Part shown: positions 1 to 8,742 of the stretch, piece after piece
Layout: the number at the start of each line of letters is the position of its first letter
How positions within the stretch are numbered: the stretch's first letter is position 1
DNA from: Sphaerisporangium corydalis
GTDB taxonomy: Bacteria > Actinomycetota > Actinomycetes > Streptosporangiales > Streptosporangiaceae
Assembly (NCBI RefSeq): GCF_025506355.1
Contig: NZ_JANZYP010000055.1
Coordinates: forward strand, 1 to 64,000
Reading direction: 5' to 3'
DNA length: 64,000 nucleotides
The notes under the pieces: model-generated
What the model saw: only the letters and a program-made list of their open reading frames with translations
Told to the model about the DNA's origin: nothing
Databases searched by the model: none
Position numbers and translations under genes: made by a program

Positions 1-119
1 CTCCCTCTCCCCTGGACCCCCCACCCCCTGACCCCCACCCCATCCCTCGACCCCGCCGGGCCGCCGGATCTCACTGGAAGCGCGGACCCGGCCGCGTACC
101 AGGATGGGGATGGGGCGCG

Positions 120-626
120 GTGACCGGGATCGACCTGGTATGGGCCCGCGAGCCGATCCCCGCCGGGCGGCGAAGCGTGTTCCTGGCCGGGCCGACACCG
201 AGAAGCGAGGACGTGCCCTCCTGGCGGCCGGCGGCGATCGAGGCGATCACCCTCGCCTGGACCGGCCCAGGCCCGCTTACCGTGCTCACCCCGGAGTCAC
301 GCGGCGGCGTACGCGCCGAGCACTACGACGACCAGTTCGCGTGGGAGAACGCCGCCCGGGAGTCGGCCGGCGCGATCCTGTTCTGGATACCCCGCGACCT
401 CGCGACCCTGCCCGGCTTCACGACCAACGTCGAGTTCGGCCACGACGTCCGCTCCGGCCGCACCGTGCTCGGCTGCCCGCCCGGCTGCCCGAACCCCGAG
501 CGCAACCGCTACCTGATCCACCTGGCTCACCACTACGCGGTCCCGGTCCACACCACCCTCGACGCCACCGTGACCGCCACCCTCGCCCTCCTGCCCCCAC
601 CCCACCCACCCGTCCCGGACACGTGA
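120..626 (+). CDS. Nucleoside 2-deoxyribosyltransferase-like protein
   Basis: A 168-residue cytosolic protein starting at GTG 120. Residues 20-36 contain a beta strand followed by FLAGPTPR and SWR. Residues 102-107 read TNVEFG, with Glu105 placed like the catalytic nucleophile of nucleoside 2-deoxyribosyltransferases, followed by a conserved-looking SGRTVLGCPPGCPN segment. These features match the two-layer alpha/beta family often annotated as nucleoside 2-deoxyribosyltransferase-like in actinomycetes. Members cleave or exchange N-glycosidic bonds of nucleosides or modified bases; the substrate here cannot be read from sequence. It is convergent with the surface-protein gene at 654 and has no operon partner. 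The Shine-Dalgarno sequence is weak. Family call fairly secure, enzymatic role inferred. Confidence 0.7.
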   Translation: MTGIDLVWAREPIPAGRRSVFLAGPTPRSEDVPSWRPAAIEAITLAWTGPGPLTVLTPESRGGVRAEHYDDQFAWENAARESAGAILFWIPRDLATLPGFTTNVEFGHDVRSGRTVLGCPPGCPNPERNRYLIHLAHHYAVPVHTTLDATVTATLALLPPPHPPVPDT

Positions 627-653
627 TCGACCGTCAGGGCCCGGCGGAGGGCG

Positions 654-1505
654 TCAGCCCTGGGGGATCGCCCGGCGCCGCAGCAGAAGTCCGGTGGCGG
701 CGACGAACGTGACCAGGAGGCCGGCCAGCACGAGGAGCCGCCCGTCAGGCCCGCTCGTGCCGCCGCCCCCGGTCTCGGCCGAGCCCGCCGGCGTACGCGT
801 CACCTTCCCGTCCGGGTTCGCCGGCATCCGGGTCACGATCTCGGTGACGGTATGGGTCGGCCTCGGAGAGGTGGCGACGGGAATCGGGTCCGGGCTCGTT
901 CCGGTGGGGGTGGTGGTCGGCGTAGGGCTGCCGGTCCGGCCCTGGCCGCCCTGGGTGACGGTGAGGGGATAGGTCGTCAGGTCGTTCGCGTTCAGCACGT
1001 CACACTCGATCGACGGTGCGTTGGGCCTGAGGCCGAAGTTCATGGCGGCGGCTCGCACCGTCCCCGTCCCCGCGTCGAGTGGGGTCGTCTTCAGGGCGAC
1101 CTCGGTCGTGGGCAGCGGGACGACCTGTCCCGCGCCGGCCGCGCCGGGCGTGCCCACCCCTGTCGCCGAGCTGAGCCTGGTGATCCCGCTGATCGACGCG
1201 TACGCGTAGAGCTTGGTGTCGCTGGACAGCCCTCCGCCGGGCGCCGTCAGCCCGGTGCCGGCGTAGGTCCCGCGCCAGCCTATGGTCATCTGCTGCTCGG
1301 TGACGGCGCCGGTCGGCACGGTCAGCTCCACCTTGACCTCGATGTCCTGGCTCTGGATCCCGGCGCCGGTGCATCGGTACTTCACGACGTCGGTGACGAC
1401 CCGCGAGCCGTGCCGGTGCCCGGGGACGGCGGCCTGGGCCGGGGGACAGCAGAGGCCGAGGCCGCCGGTCAGGGCCGCAGCGACGAGGACGGAGCGGATG
1501 CGCAA
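654..1505 (-). CDS. Secreted surface protein with C-terminal sorting-like anchor
   Basis: I place the start at TTG 1505 because GGAG lies five bases upstream and the next residues form a clean signal peptide (MRIRSVLVAAALTGG...CCPPAQA). The longer open frame upstream lacks such features. The mature 258 residues hold a beta-rich domain (about 35-185) with Cys residues near each end. A Pro/Thr-rich stalk (about 190-235) follows, then a tail reading SAETG, one hydrophobic helix and RRR. The tail resembles a class E-type sortase sorting signal, although the Leu of LAxTG is not obvious. It is probably a cell-wall-attached protein of unknown function. Confidence 0.72.
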   Translation of the reverse strand: MRIRSVLVAAALTGGLGLCCPPAQAAVPGHRHGSRVVTDVVKYRCTGAGIQSQDIEVKVELTVPTGAVTEQQMTIGWRGTYAGTGLTAPGGGLSSDTKLYAYASISGITRLSSATGVGTPGAAGAGQVVPLPTTEVALKTTPLDAGTGTVRAAAMNFGLRPNAPSIECDVLNANDLTTYPLTVTQGGQGRTGSPTPTTTPTGTSPDPIPVATSPRPTHTVTEIVTRMPANPDGKVTRTPAGSAETGGGGTSGPDGRLLVLAGLLVTFVAATGLLLRRRAIPQG

Positions 1506-1658
1506 AATATCTCCTGTTATGCAAGATGCAACACAAAGGGGACGGAATGCGCGGTGGCTCGGTTGTCGTTGTGGCCGGATCCGGACACCGGCCCACCCTG
1601 CGGTGGGGTGGGTCAGCGGTCGCGGACATCGCAAGGTGGGCCGGGCGGTGGGGGTGGG

Positions 1659-2027
1659 TCAGAGGTCGGGGCCGGCGGAGAACATTACGGGGCGGATTTC
1701 GATGCCGAGGCCGTTGACGTGGGTGTCGGGGATGAGGAGGGCCAGTTCGATCGCGCGTTCCCTGGTCTCGCAGTCCACCAGGTAGTAGCCGCCCATGTGC
1801 TCCTTGGCCTCCGCGTACGGGCCGTCGGTCACCGCGGGGACGCCGTCCAGGCGGCGGACGGAGATGCTCGTGGCGGGGTCGGCGAGGGCGTGCGTACTGA
1901 TCATCTCCCCGGACTCCTGGATGGTCTTGAGGAACGCCCCGTGGCCGTTCATCACCGCGTCGCGCTCGCCGGCCGGCAGGGCGTCCCAGACGCGGGGGTT
2001 CATCTGCATGATCAGCATGTATTTCAT
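1659..2027 (-). CDS. YciI-family (DGPF-type) protein
   Basis: A 122-residue protein with a typical YciI ferredoxin-like fold pattern: MKYMLIMQ strand at the N-terminus, the family signature DGPY at residues 68-71 and a GGYYLVDC strand after it. Family members are small dimeric proteins. A few are dehalogenase-like or regulate stress responses, and many actinobacterial copies sit beside ECF sigma factors, but none is present here. The start ATG 2027 is supported by GAGGA about seven bases upstream. It is a single gene between a surface protein and a divergent kinase. Function unknown beyond the family. Confidence 0.85.
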   Translation of the reverse strand: MKYMLIMQMNPRVWDALPAGERDAVMNGHGAFLKTIQESGEMISTHALADPATSISVRRLDGVPAVTDGPYAEAKEHMGGYYLVDCETRERAIELALLIPDTHVNGLGIEIRPVMFSAGPDL

Positions 2028-2220
2028 GGTCGGTCCTCAGGGGTCGGGGGAGCCCTTTCCGGGCGCCTCTCACCGGGGGGTCGGAGCAGGCGGCCCATCC
2101 TCGACATCGCCGGAAAAACGGATTCCGGGCCGTGGTGACGATCGGCCGGAGTGAACGGTTACCAGGCCGGGCCGGTGTGAGTGCCGGGAGAAGTCGGTTC
2201 CGGGTCGCGCACGGTGGGGT

Positions 2221-2260
2221 CGTCGGGGGAGGTCGGGTCGCGTCGGGGGAGGTCGGGTCG
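2221..2260. repeat. Two exact 20-bp tandem copies upstream of the kinase gene
   Basis: Positions 2221-2240 and 2241-2260 are identical G-rich 20-mers starting CGTCGGGGGAGG. A related partial copy (GTCGGTTCCGGGTCGC) lies just before. The repeat ends 25 bases before the GTG start of the kinase gene, so it lies in the leader region. It may be a slippage product or could affect translation. Confidence 0.85.
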
Positions 2261-2285
2261 CGGCGCGGGGCGTAGGCTCGCGGGG

Positions 2286-2990
2286 GTGGGGACGCGGTTG
2301 ATCCTGGTCGAGGGGATGGTCGGTGCGGGGAAGTCGACCGTCGCCGAGCGGATCGCCGGCAGGCTGGTCGCGCGGGGGGAGCAGGCGCGGGCCTTCAACG
2401 AGTTCGCCCCTGACCATCCCATCCGGACCGAGGCCGTCGACCTGCTGCGCGCGGCGCATCCGGAACCGGTGTGGTCGCCCGGCGACGTCGGCGAGGACGG
2501 CCTGGCGCGGGACCGCCGGGTGTACGCGGACGGCCAGTGGGACCGGCTCGCCGGACGCTGCCGGTTCGGCCGGGAGACCCTGGTCCTGGAGAGCACCTTC
2601 CTGCAGAACTCGGTGCTGCCGCCCTTTCTGGACGGCGCGCCGCCCGCCCGGGTCGTCGCCGTCGCCGCCGGGATCGTGCGCCGACTGGCGCCCGCCGCGC
2701 CCCTTCTGGTCTACCTGCGGCCCACCGACATCGCCGCCGCGGTCGAGCGCGTGCACCGGGCCCGGGGCGAGCCGTGGTCGTCCTGGAACCTCGCCTCGGT
2801 GGCCGGCCTTCCGTGGGCGCGGAGCCGGGACCTGCGCGGACGCGACGCCGTCATCGAGTTGTACCGCGCGTGGGAGGTCGTCGTGCAGGACGTGTTCGAC
2901 GCGTACCCCCACCCCAAGATCATGATCGACGACCCGCAGGACGACTGGGACGCGACGCTGACCAGGATCGAGGCCAGGGCACGCCCGTGA
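2286..2990 (+). CDS. P-loop nucleotide/nucleoside kinase-like protein
   Basis: The protein has 234 residues from GTG 2286. This start places the P-loop (GMVGAGKST, residues 10-18) at the usual distance after a first beta strand. The open frame runs further upstream, but that part is translated tandem repeat. The rest is Arg- and acidic-rich with a hydrophobic strand LVLEST (about residues 98-103) that may be the Walker B-like region, a lid-like ERVHRARGEPWSSW segment, and a C-terminal helix. The architecture resembles thymidylate/deoxynucleoside kinase-like P-loop proteins. The phosphate acceptor is unknown. It converges on the GH43 gene with a 16-base gap. Confidence 0.7.
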   Translation: MGTRLILVEGMVGAGKSTVAERIAGRLVARGEQARAFNEFAPDHPIRTEAVDLLRAAHPEPVWSPGDVGEDGLARDRRVYADGQWDRLAGRCRFGRETLVLESTFLQNSVLPPFLDGAPPARVVAVAAGIVRRLAPAAPLLVYLRPTDIAAAVERVHRARGEPWSSWNLASVAGLPWARSRDLRGRDAVIELYRAWEVVVQDVFDAYPHPKIMIDDPQDDWDATLTRIEARARP

Positions 2991-3006
2991 CCGGACGGGG
3001 TGGGGG

Positions 3007-4419
3007 TCAGTAGCCGACGCGGAAGGTCGCGTCCTGTTTGTCGGTGGCGGAGGAGGCGGTGGTGATCGGGTCGATGCGCAGCACGTAGTTGTAGTGCCGG
3101 ATGTAGCGGGTCGGCTGGCTGTACGACCGGAATGACGACCAGGACGAGTCGGCGAACCCGGCGACCCGGTAGAACGTCGCGTCCGCCTTGAACGCCGTGG
3201 AGGAGTCGGCGGTGTTCAGCACGAGCGCGAAGCCGGACTGCCGCAGGTACATGCCCGGGTAGTTGACCGACTGGAACGACACCCCGGCCGCGTCGGCCAG
3301 GCCGGGCACCAGTTTCCACTGCTGGTCCTGGTACGGGTCGAACGGGTAGGTGTCGATGCGGCCCACGTTGTTCTGGTGGCGTACGTACCGGTCCGGAAAG
3401 TTGTAGGACTTCAGCCGGTTCCAGGCGGGCGACCCCCACTTCGCGATCAGGTCGCTCATCTCGGTCGCGGTGATGGGCGTGATCCCGGGGTGCTTGGAGT
3501 TCAATGGCTGGGTGTACGCCCGGTCGCCGAGCGCCGTCCACGAGCCGCTGCCGAGGTCGCCGGTCTGCCAGGAGAAGAACCGCCCGTTGGGATTGTAGGT
3601 GTCGCCCCACATGTACCAGGTGTTGCCGGTCAGGGACTTGTACAGCTCCGGCGCCTCCACGCCGCGTCCCGGTGAGATCGCCCCGGTGTGGACGCTGAAG
3701 CTCCCCGGGTCGAGCGAGCCGGACCGGGCTCCGAGCAGGGAGCCGTTGGTGTTGTTCTTGAAGTACAGGTAGTTGACGGACCCGCTGGAGACCAGGTCGC
3801 CGTCGATGGCCGCGTAACCGGGGTCGAAGAACGTCTGCGGCCCGGTGGCGGTGGCGAAGTCGGTGGTGTAGTCGACCATGATCACATCGTGGCCGCCGGT
3901 GGCCGCCGAGTAGATGATCGCGTACTGGCCCCGGGAGGCGTCCCAGAACGCCTCGGGCGCCCAGCTGTGGGTGGCCAGCGAGTGCAGCTTCAGCCGATGG
4001 TAGTTCGTGAAGGTGCGCAGGTCCGTCGACTGCCAGACGTGGATGTACTGGTTGTTCTGCGTGAAGTCGGTGCCCTTGAGATCGGTGGCCAGCACCACGA
4101 ACGTGCCGTCCTGTTTGCGCAGGATGAACGGGTCCCGCAGGCCGCCGGTCCCCTGCGTGGGGGTGACCACCGGGTTGTTCTGGTTCAGCGGGGTCCAGTT
4201 GAGGCCGTCGGAGCTGACCGCCAGATGCAGGCCGTAGTTCGCCCCCGTGGTGGCCGGCGACTCGGTGAAGTACGCCATGGCGTAGCCGGAGTAGGTGGCC
4301 GCGAAGGCGGCGCCGGTCCGGGACGTACCCGCCGCGCCGGCCACGAGCAGCACGGAGACTCCGAGGAGCACCGACAGCAGCCGTCGGAACGCGGACGCGA
4401 GCGGGGAGGTGCCGTGCAT
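3007..4419 (-). CDS. Secreted GH43 glycoside hydrolase with CBM42/AbfB domain
   Basis: A 470-residue exported enzyme. Start ATG 4419 is chosen for GGGAG seven bases upstream and a signal peptide ending near AAFA (residue 40). Residues 45-320 form a five-bladed GH43-type propeller. The likely catalytic base is Asp96 in LRDPF, the pKa modulator is in AIDGDL (Asp206/208) and the acid is Glu255 in VEAPEL. Residues about 325-470 form an AbfB (CBM42) beta-trefoil with repeated YVRHQN and YIRHYN motifs, which bind arabinofuranose side chains. It probably acts outside the cell on arabinan or arabinoxylan. A near-palindromic LacI-type operator lies 18 bases upstream of the start codon. Exact specificity is not certain. 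Confidence 0.85.
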   Translation of the reverse strand: MHGTSPLASAFRRLLSVLLGVSVLLVAGAAGTSRTGAAFAATYSGYAMAYFTESPATTGANYGLHLAVSSDGLNWTPLNQNNPVVTPTQGTGGLRDPFILRKQDGTFVVLATDLKGTDFTQNNQYIHVWQSTDLRTFTNYHRLKLHSLATHSWAPEAFWDASRGQYAIIYSAATGGHDVIMVDYTTDFATATGPQTFFDPGYAAIDGDLVSSGSVNYLYFKNNTNGSLLGARSGSLDPGSFSVHTGAISPGRGVEAPELYKSLTGNTWYMWGDTYNPNGRFFSWQTGDLGSGSWTALGDRAYTQPLNSKHPGITPITATEMSDLIAKWGSPAWNRLKSYNFPDRYVRHQNNVGRIDTYPFDPYQDQQWKLVPGLADAAGVSFQSVNYPGMYLRQSGFALVLNTADSSTAFKADATFYRVAGFADSSWSSFRSYSQPTRYIRHYNYVLRIDPITTASSATDKQDATFRVGY

Positions 4420-4436
4420 CTCGATGCTCCCTCGTT

Positions 4437-4450
4437 TGTGAGCGCTAACA
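4437..4450. promoter_or_regulatory. LacI-type operator, near-palindrome TGTGAGCGCTAACA
   Basis: This 14-mer matches the perfect palindrome at 4934-4947 at 13 of 14 positions. It lies directly upstream of the GH43-CBM42 gene's ribosome binding site, so a bound repressor would block early transcription. The GCGC core and A/T-flanked half sites are typical of LacI-family sites. Confidence 0.75.
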
Positions 4451-5100
4451 GCGTGGAGCCGATCTCCGGGCATGCTTTTCTCGTCCCGCACGTCCGGGCC
4501 GGATATCCATGCGGAACGGCCCGCCGGAGTTCGGAGTGCCGGAGCTTGTCCGTTCGCGGTGACTGGACGCGATGGTGAACGTTCACATCGGCACCTGTCA
4601 AGCGGTGAGCACCCGGGGGAGTTATGCCGGGAATCTCTTCGCCGGGAGGGGAATGCGGGCCGAACACCTCGTCTGCGTGGGCGGAGGTCCGAGAGATATG
4701 TCGAAACACGCGCAAAGGGAAGGGCGGGACCGCCCGGTGCCGAACGGTGAAACGTTCAGGCGATTTCGGGTACGCCGCCGGTCGGTGCACGCGAAAGGGA
4801 TGTGCTCCTGACGGCAGCACTTGACTCGATTCCGAAGGCGAGTTAACACTTGCGGGCAGTCATTCCCGGTCCGGTTCGCGGCCTGCCGTACGGCCGGATG
4901 TCCCTGCCCGCCACGACGGGTCGGCCACACGAATGTTAGCGCTAACAGGATTCCATGGGAGAGGACAGGTGCCCAAGGACGCACGACGCCGGCACGCGCC
5001 GCTGCCTGCGTCGGGAACGACCTCGCCGCAGGCGCGGGCGACCAGAGGTGGTCCCGTTGAGCCGCCGTGACGAGGCACGAAGCCCCCGACTGGAGTCATG
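4451..5100. other. Divergent intergenic region between the two GH43 genes
   Basis: I see no convincing coding sequence in this 650-base region. It is locally less G+C-rich than the flanking genes and probably carries the two divergent promoters. The LacI-type operator at 4934-4947 is the one clear signal inside it. The distance from that site to the downstream ATG suggests a leader of about 100 bases or more. Confidence 0.6.
4934..4947. promoter_or_regulatory. LacI-type operator, perfect 14-bp palindrome
   Basis: TGTTAGCGCTAACA is a perfect inverted repeat, 154 bases upstream of the second GH43 gene. With the near-copy at 4437 it suggests that one LacI-family sugar-responsive repressor controls both arabinan-type hydrolases. 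That regulator is not next to them. The LacI gene at 28.3-29.3 kb has a different palindrome upstream. Confidence 0.82.
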
Positions 5101-6132
5101 ATGCACACCTCCTCCCTCTCCCCGCCCGCCAGGAAGATCGTCGCGCTGGTCGCGGCCGTTCCGGCCCTCGCCCTCGTCGTGGCCCTCGCCCTGGTGCGCC
5201 CGGCCGGGGCGGCCATCCCCGCCGCCGCGCCGACCACCCCGCCCGCGTCCTATCCCGGCCCCGGAGTCGTGACCGGCAGCACCAGCGTGCACGACCCGTC
5301 GGTGGTGAAGACCTCCAGCGGCTATCTGCTGGCGCACACGGGCAACAACATCGTCCTGAAGACCTCCACGGACCGGACGGCCTGGCGGGACGCGGGCGTG
5401 GCCTTCCCCGGCGGCGCGTCCTGGACCAGGTCGTACACCGGCGGCAGCGCCAGCCTCTGGGCCCCCGACATCTCCTACCGCAACGGTAGGTACTACATGT
5501 ACTACTCGGCCTCGACGTTCGGCTCGCGCAACTCGGCGATCTTCCTGGCGACCAGCACGACGGGCGCGTCCGGGACCTGGGCCAACCTGGGCCTGGTCAT
5601 CTCCACCACCTCGTCCAGCAACTACAACGCGATCGACCCCAACCTGATCGTGGACGGCTCGGGCCAGTGGTGGCTCGCCTTCGGCTCGTTCTGGACCGGC
5701 ATCAAGCTCATCCGGCTCGACCCCTCCACCGGCCTGCGCTCCGGGACCTCGATCACCTCGATCGCGCAGCGCACGGGCGGCTCCACCGCCATCGAGGCGC
5801 CGTTCGTGTTCAGGCACGGCTCGTACTACTACCAGTGGGTCTCGTTCGACGCGTGCTGCCAGGGCGCGGCCAGCACCTACCGGATCATGGTGGGCCGGTC
5901 GGCAAGCGTCACAGGGCCGTTCGTGGACCGCAACGGCACCGCCATGACCTCGGGCGGCGGCACCCAGGTGCTGGCCGGGCACGGCAGCGTCCACGGCCCG
6001 GGGCACCAGGCCGTGATCGCCGACAGCGACTCCGAGGTGCTCTTCTACCACTACTACGACAACGCGGGCACGCCCCGCCTCGGCATCAACCTGATCGCGT
6101 ACGACGCGGCGGGCTGGCCGTTCGTGTACTGA
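5101..6132 (+). CDS. Secreted GH43 arabinan endo-1,5-alpha-L-arabinosidase-like enzyme
   Basis: A 343-residue exported hydrolase. Two ATGs occur in tandem (5098, 5101). The second is preferred because GGAG at 5092-5095 is five bases before it rather than two. The signal peptide runs to about residue 38 (PAGAA). The GH43 catalytic set is visible: Asp65 in HDPS, Asp179 in AIDPN and Glu232 in IEAPF. LWAPD and a FWTGI/HGPGH-type substrate cleft are also present, as in the arabinanase subfamily. Length matches single-domain endo-arabinanases. It probably degrades the arabinan backbone while the divergent GH43-CBM42 enzyme removes side chains. A strong hairpin follows the stop. Confidence 0.88.
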   Translation: MHTSSLSPPARKIVALVAAVPALALVVALALVRPAGAAIPAAAPTTPPASYPGPGVVTGSTSVHDPSVVKTSSGYLLAHTGNNIVLKTSTDRTAWRDAGVAFPGGASWTRSYTGGSASLWAPDISYRNGRYYMYYSASTFGSRNSAIFLATSTTGASGTWANLGLVISTTSSSNYNAIDPNLIVDGSGQWWLAFGSFWTGIKLIRLDPSTGLRSGTSITSIAQRTGGSTAIEAPFVFRHGSYYYQWVSFDACCQGAASTYRIMVGRSASVTGPFVDRNGTAMTSGGGTQVLAGHGSVHGPGHQAVIADSDSEVLFYHYYDNAGTPRLGINLIAYDAAGWPFVY

Positions 6133-6138
6133 TCCCCG

Positions 6139-6173
6139 GGGCCCGTACGGAGCCGGTCGCTCCGTACGGGCCC
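6139..6173. terminator. Bidirectional hairpin terminator
   Basis: A perfect 14-bp stem (GGGCCCGTACGGAG with CTCCGTACGGGCCC) and 7-base loop, beginning 6 bases after the GH43 stop and ending 10 bases before the convergent gene's stop. There is no U-tract, as is common in actinomycetes. It probably ends transcription from both sides. Confidence 0.88.
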
Positions 6174-6183
6174 GAGGCGTGCC

Positions 6184-6756
6184 TCAGCCGGCCAGGATCT
6201 CGAAGCCGGTCGCCAGCGCGTCCAGCGTCTCGGCGTCCGCCTCGGCGTCGGAGGAGCCGAGGCCCAGGCAGTACATCAGCCCGCCGGTCGCGACGAAGTA
6301 CTCGCGCACCGACCACAGCCCGTGGCCCGATGCGCGGTCGAAGTCGAGCCGCACCGCGGCCTGGTCGCCGAGGTTGCCCTCGCTCACCTCGAACCGCCCG
6401 AACCCCAGCGCTTCGAGGCGGTCGCGGGCCCGCTCGGCGGCCGAGGCGGCCGTGACGCCCTCGGCCGGCCGGCGGAACACCAGGCACGTGCGGTGCGCCT
6501 TGTCGTGGGCGACGAACCTCGCCACCTCGTACTGGCTGTTGGACGGGTCGGGCTCGCGCTCGGCCCAGCTCTCGGGGATGTTCACGGCGAAGCCGTACTC
6601 GGCCTTCTGGACCCTGCGGAAGGGGACGCGCGCCATCAGGGCGCTCCTTTCTGACAGCAGGAGGCGCCGGGCGGCGGTGTAGGACAGGCCGGTGGCGCGC
6701 GCTCGCGCGCGGACCAGCCGCTTGAAGTCCCGGTGAGCCGTCAACGTCGCCTCCAC
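6184..6756 (-). CDS. Hypothetical protein with N-terminal helical motif
   Basis: A 190-residue protein if started at GTG 6756, chosen because the first residues then match an N-terminal module seen in many actinobacterial proteins (HRDFKRLVRARARATG, followed by SYTAARRLLL). The open frame extends upstream but without plausible protein character. An alternative ATG at 6636 would drop this module. From about residue 40 there is an alpha/beta domain with AVNIPESWAERE and VREYFVATGG strands, resembling small stress or uptake-type single domain proteins. Function unknown. It ends at a shared bidirectional hairpin and is unlinked to its neighbours. Confidence 0.6.
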   Translation of the reverse strand: MEATLTAHRDFKRLVRARARATGLSYTAARRLLLSERSALMARVPFRRVQKAEYGFAVNIPESWAEREPDPSNSQYEVARFVAHDKAHRTCLVFRRPAEGVTAASAAERARDRLEALGFGRFEVSEGNLGDQAAVRLDFDRASGHGLWSVREYFVATGGLMYCLGLGSSDAEADAETLDALATGFEILAG

Positions 6757-7019
6757 GTTCCGGTCGTGCCCCCCGGCGGCACGAAACGAAACAGGCAACG
6801 GTCGTTGGATCCGAGAATGCGCTCCCCTTTGCCTCCCGAACGGGTCGGCGCTGCCGGGAGCGCCGGAGGAGGCTGGCGAGGACGATCGCCGAGGCCACCA
6901 ATCTGCGGCAGACCGCCCGGTCCTGTCAAGCCGCCCCCGGCTTCGCCGCTGCCGCCCACCGGCCGTCCGGGCGCGGGGCGGACCGAGGCGGGGGCCACAA
7001 GGTCTGGGTGGTCCAGGGG

Positions 7020-7562
7020 TCACAGGTCCGGGTCGGTGGTGTTCACCGGGGCGTCCGGGTCGAGCGGACGCCGGAGGGCGACGATCATCATGGAGAAGTC
7101 GGCGGAGGCGACGATGCGGTCCTCGCGGTCGGTGACCCGGCACTCCACCACGATGAGCTGTCGGCCGGCCTTCAGGACGTCGGCCCTCGCGTACACCATG
7201 TCGCCGTGCGGCCTGCCGAGGTAGCGGACGTGCAGGTCGGCGGTGACCAGGCTCTGGCGGCCCGGCTGGAAGCCGCTGCCGCGCGCGGCGGCCGCCCCGG
7301 CGGCGACGTCGATGAGGGTGGCGAGCGCGCCGCCGTGCAGGTTCCCCGTGCTGTTGAACGACTCGGCGCGCACCGGCATCGACAGGATCGCGTGCCGGTC
7401 ACCGATCTCGACCATCTGGATGTCGAGCAGGGCGTGCAGCGGCGTCCGGTCGCGGAGCGAGGACCGGACGAGGTCCTGCTGCGCCCCGGGCAGGTCCGCG
7501 ATGCGGATCGTCCCGGCGGGGATCGGGGAGGACTCGGCCATCATGGTCTCCAACGTCGTCAT
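7020..7562 (-). CDS. PaaI-family hot-dog thioesterase
   Basis: A 180-residue protein with the HGG motif of PaaI-type hot-dog enzymes (GNLHGGALATLID, about residues 74-86), and strands such as DLHVRYLGRP and VVECRVTDRE that complete a single hot-dog fold. The long helix after HGG is typical. Such enzymes hydrolyse acyl- or aryl-CoA thioesters in the cytosol. The N-terminal extension of about 40 residues carries further Met residues (7, 8), so the true start may be slightly downstream; no good Shine-Dalgarno sequence marks ATG 7562. The quinone oxidoreductase gene lies upstream on the same strand about 100 bases away, so co-transcription is possible. Confidence 0.88.
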   Translation of the reverse strand: MTTLETMMAESSPIPAGTIRIADLPGAQQDLVRSSLRDRTPLHALLDIQMVEIGDRHAILSMPVRAESFNSTGNLHGGALATLIDVAAGAAAARGSGFQPGRQSLVTADLHVRYLGRPHGDMVYARADVLKAGRQLIVVECRVTDREDRIVASADFSMMIVALRRPLDPDAPVNTTDPDL

Positions 7563-7659
7563 CCGGGCCGTGCCGACCGCGCCGGCCGTGCTGAACGCGC
7601 GCCCGAGCGGCCTCGGACACGGGTAAGAGCGATCCTCTCAGGGGACCATGGCGATCTTG

Positions 7660-8622
7660 TCAGGGGATCAGGGCGATCTTGCCGGTGACCCGGCGGCCGA
7701 GGACGTCGGAAAGGACGCGCCCGCCGTCCTCCAGCGGCGCGGTGGCCGGGGCCGCCGGGTCCAGGGTGCCGTCCGCGACCAGGTCGAGCAGCTCGGCGAG
7801 CAGGGCGTACTGCCCGGCCGGGTTGCCGGTCGACCAGGACCCCCAGTCGACCCCGGTGACCGTGCGGTTGCGCAGCAGGACCTGGTTGAGCGGCAGCGAG
7901 GGGATGGTCCCGGAGGCGAAGCCGATCACGAGATAACGCCCGTCCGCCCGGAGCGCCCGCAGCGCCGGTTCGGCCAGGTCCCCGCCCACCGGGTCGTACA
8001 CGAGGTCCACCCCGCCGCCGGAGAACTCCCGGGCCGCGTCCTTGACGCTGCGGCCGGTCGTGTCGACCACGGCGGCGGCCCCGGCGTCCAGGGCCGCCCG
8101 CCTCTTGTCCTCGCTGGACGCCCCCGCCAGGACGGTGGCGCCGAGCGCGACCGCCACCCGGACCGCCGCCAGCCCGGCGCCGCCGCCCGCGCCGAGGACG
8201 AGCACGCTCTCGCCTTCGCGCAGCCCGCCCCGGTCACGCAGGGCGAACAGGGCGGTGCAGTGGCTCTGGGGGAACGTCGCGGCGCGGGCGGCGTCCAGCC
8301 GGTCCGGGATCGGCACCGCCGTTGCGGCCGGGACCACGACCCGCTCGGCGAAGCCGCCCACCCCGCACACCGCGACGACCCGGGTGCCGGCGGCGGGGGA
8401 GGTCACGCCGGGGCCCACCGCGCTCACCGTGCCCGCGACCTCGCCGCCGGGCACGAACGGGGGCGGGAGCTTGATCTGGTACCTGCCGTGGACGAGTAAC
8501 CCGTCCACGAAGTTCACCCCGGCGGCCTCGACGGTGATCGCCACCTCGCCGGCGGCCGGTTCCGGCGTCTCCCGCTCGGCGACCGCGACCGACCCCAGCT
8601 CTTCACAGACCAGCGCACGCAT
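7660..8622 (-). CDS. Zinc-independent MDR quinone/enoyl oxidoreductase
   Basis: A 320-residue medium-chain reductase of the NADPH:quinone oxidoreductase type. The GroES-like domain contains AAGVNFVDGLLVHGRYQ and VPGGEVAGTV. The Rossmann part holds the NADPH loop VLGAGGGAGLAAV. The structural and catalytic zinc cysteines of alcohol dehydrogenases are absent. It probably reduces quinones or alpha,beta-unsaturated carbonyls. ATG 8622 begins right at the MRALVCEELG strand; ATG 8634 would add four residues, and neither has a clear ribosome binding site. It may be expressed with the thioesterase downstream. Confidence 0.87.
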   Translation of the reverse strand: MRALVCEELGSVAVAERETPEPAAGEVAITVEAAGVNFVDGLLVHGRYQIKLPPPFVPGGEVAGTVSAVGPGVTSPAAGTRVVAVCGVGGFAERVVVPAATAVPIPDRLDAARAATFPQSHCTALFALRDRGGLREGESVLVLGAGGGAGLAAVRVAVALGATVLAGASSEDKRRAALDAGAAAVVDTTGRSVKDAAREFSGGGVDLVYDPVGGDLAEPALRALRADGRYLVIGFASGTIPSLPLNQVLLRNRTVTGVDWGSWSTGNPAGQYALLAELLDLVADGTLDPAAPATAPLEDGGRVLSDVLGRRVTGKIALIP

Positions 8623-8742
8623 GCGCGCCAGCATAGGGGGACGCCGAACATCGTTCTAGCCGGGCCCGGTGGTCTCGGCGATCACCGCAGGTCGTGATCG
8701 CCGGCCCCGGGGTGGCCGAGGTCCCTGGCGGCCGGCTCGCCG

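Noticed and set aside
1506-1634. Upstream extension of the surface protein at 654
   Set aside because: Would bury the signal peptide 43 residues inside; TTG 1505 has GGAG at a good distance.
4560-4830. Small open frames in the GH43 intergenic region
   Set aside because: Several overlapping short frames on both strands without ribosome sites or motifs.
6757-7143. Longer N-terminus for the gene at 6184
   Set aside because: The extra residues are Pro/Arg-rich and not protein-like; the conserved helical module starts at GTG 6756.
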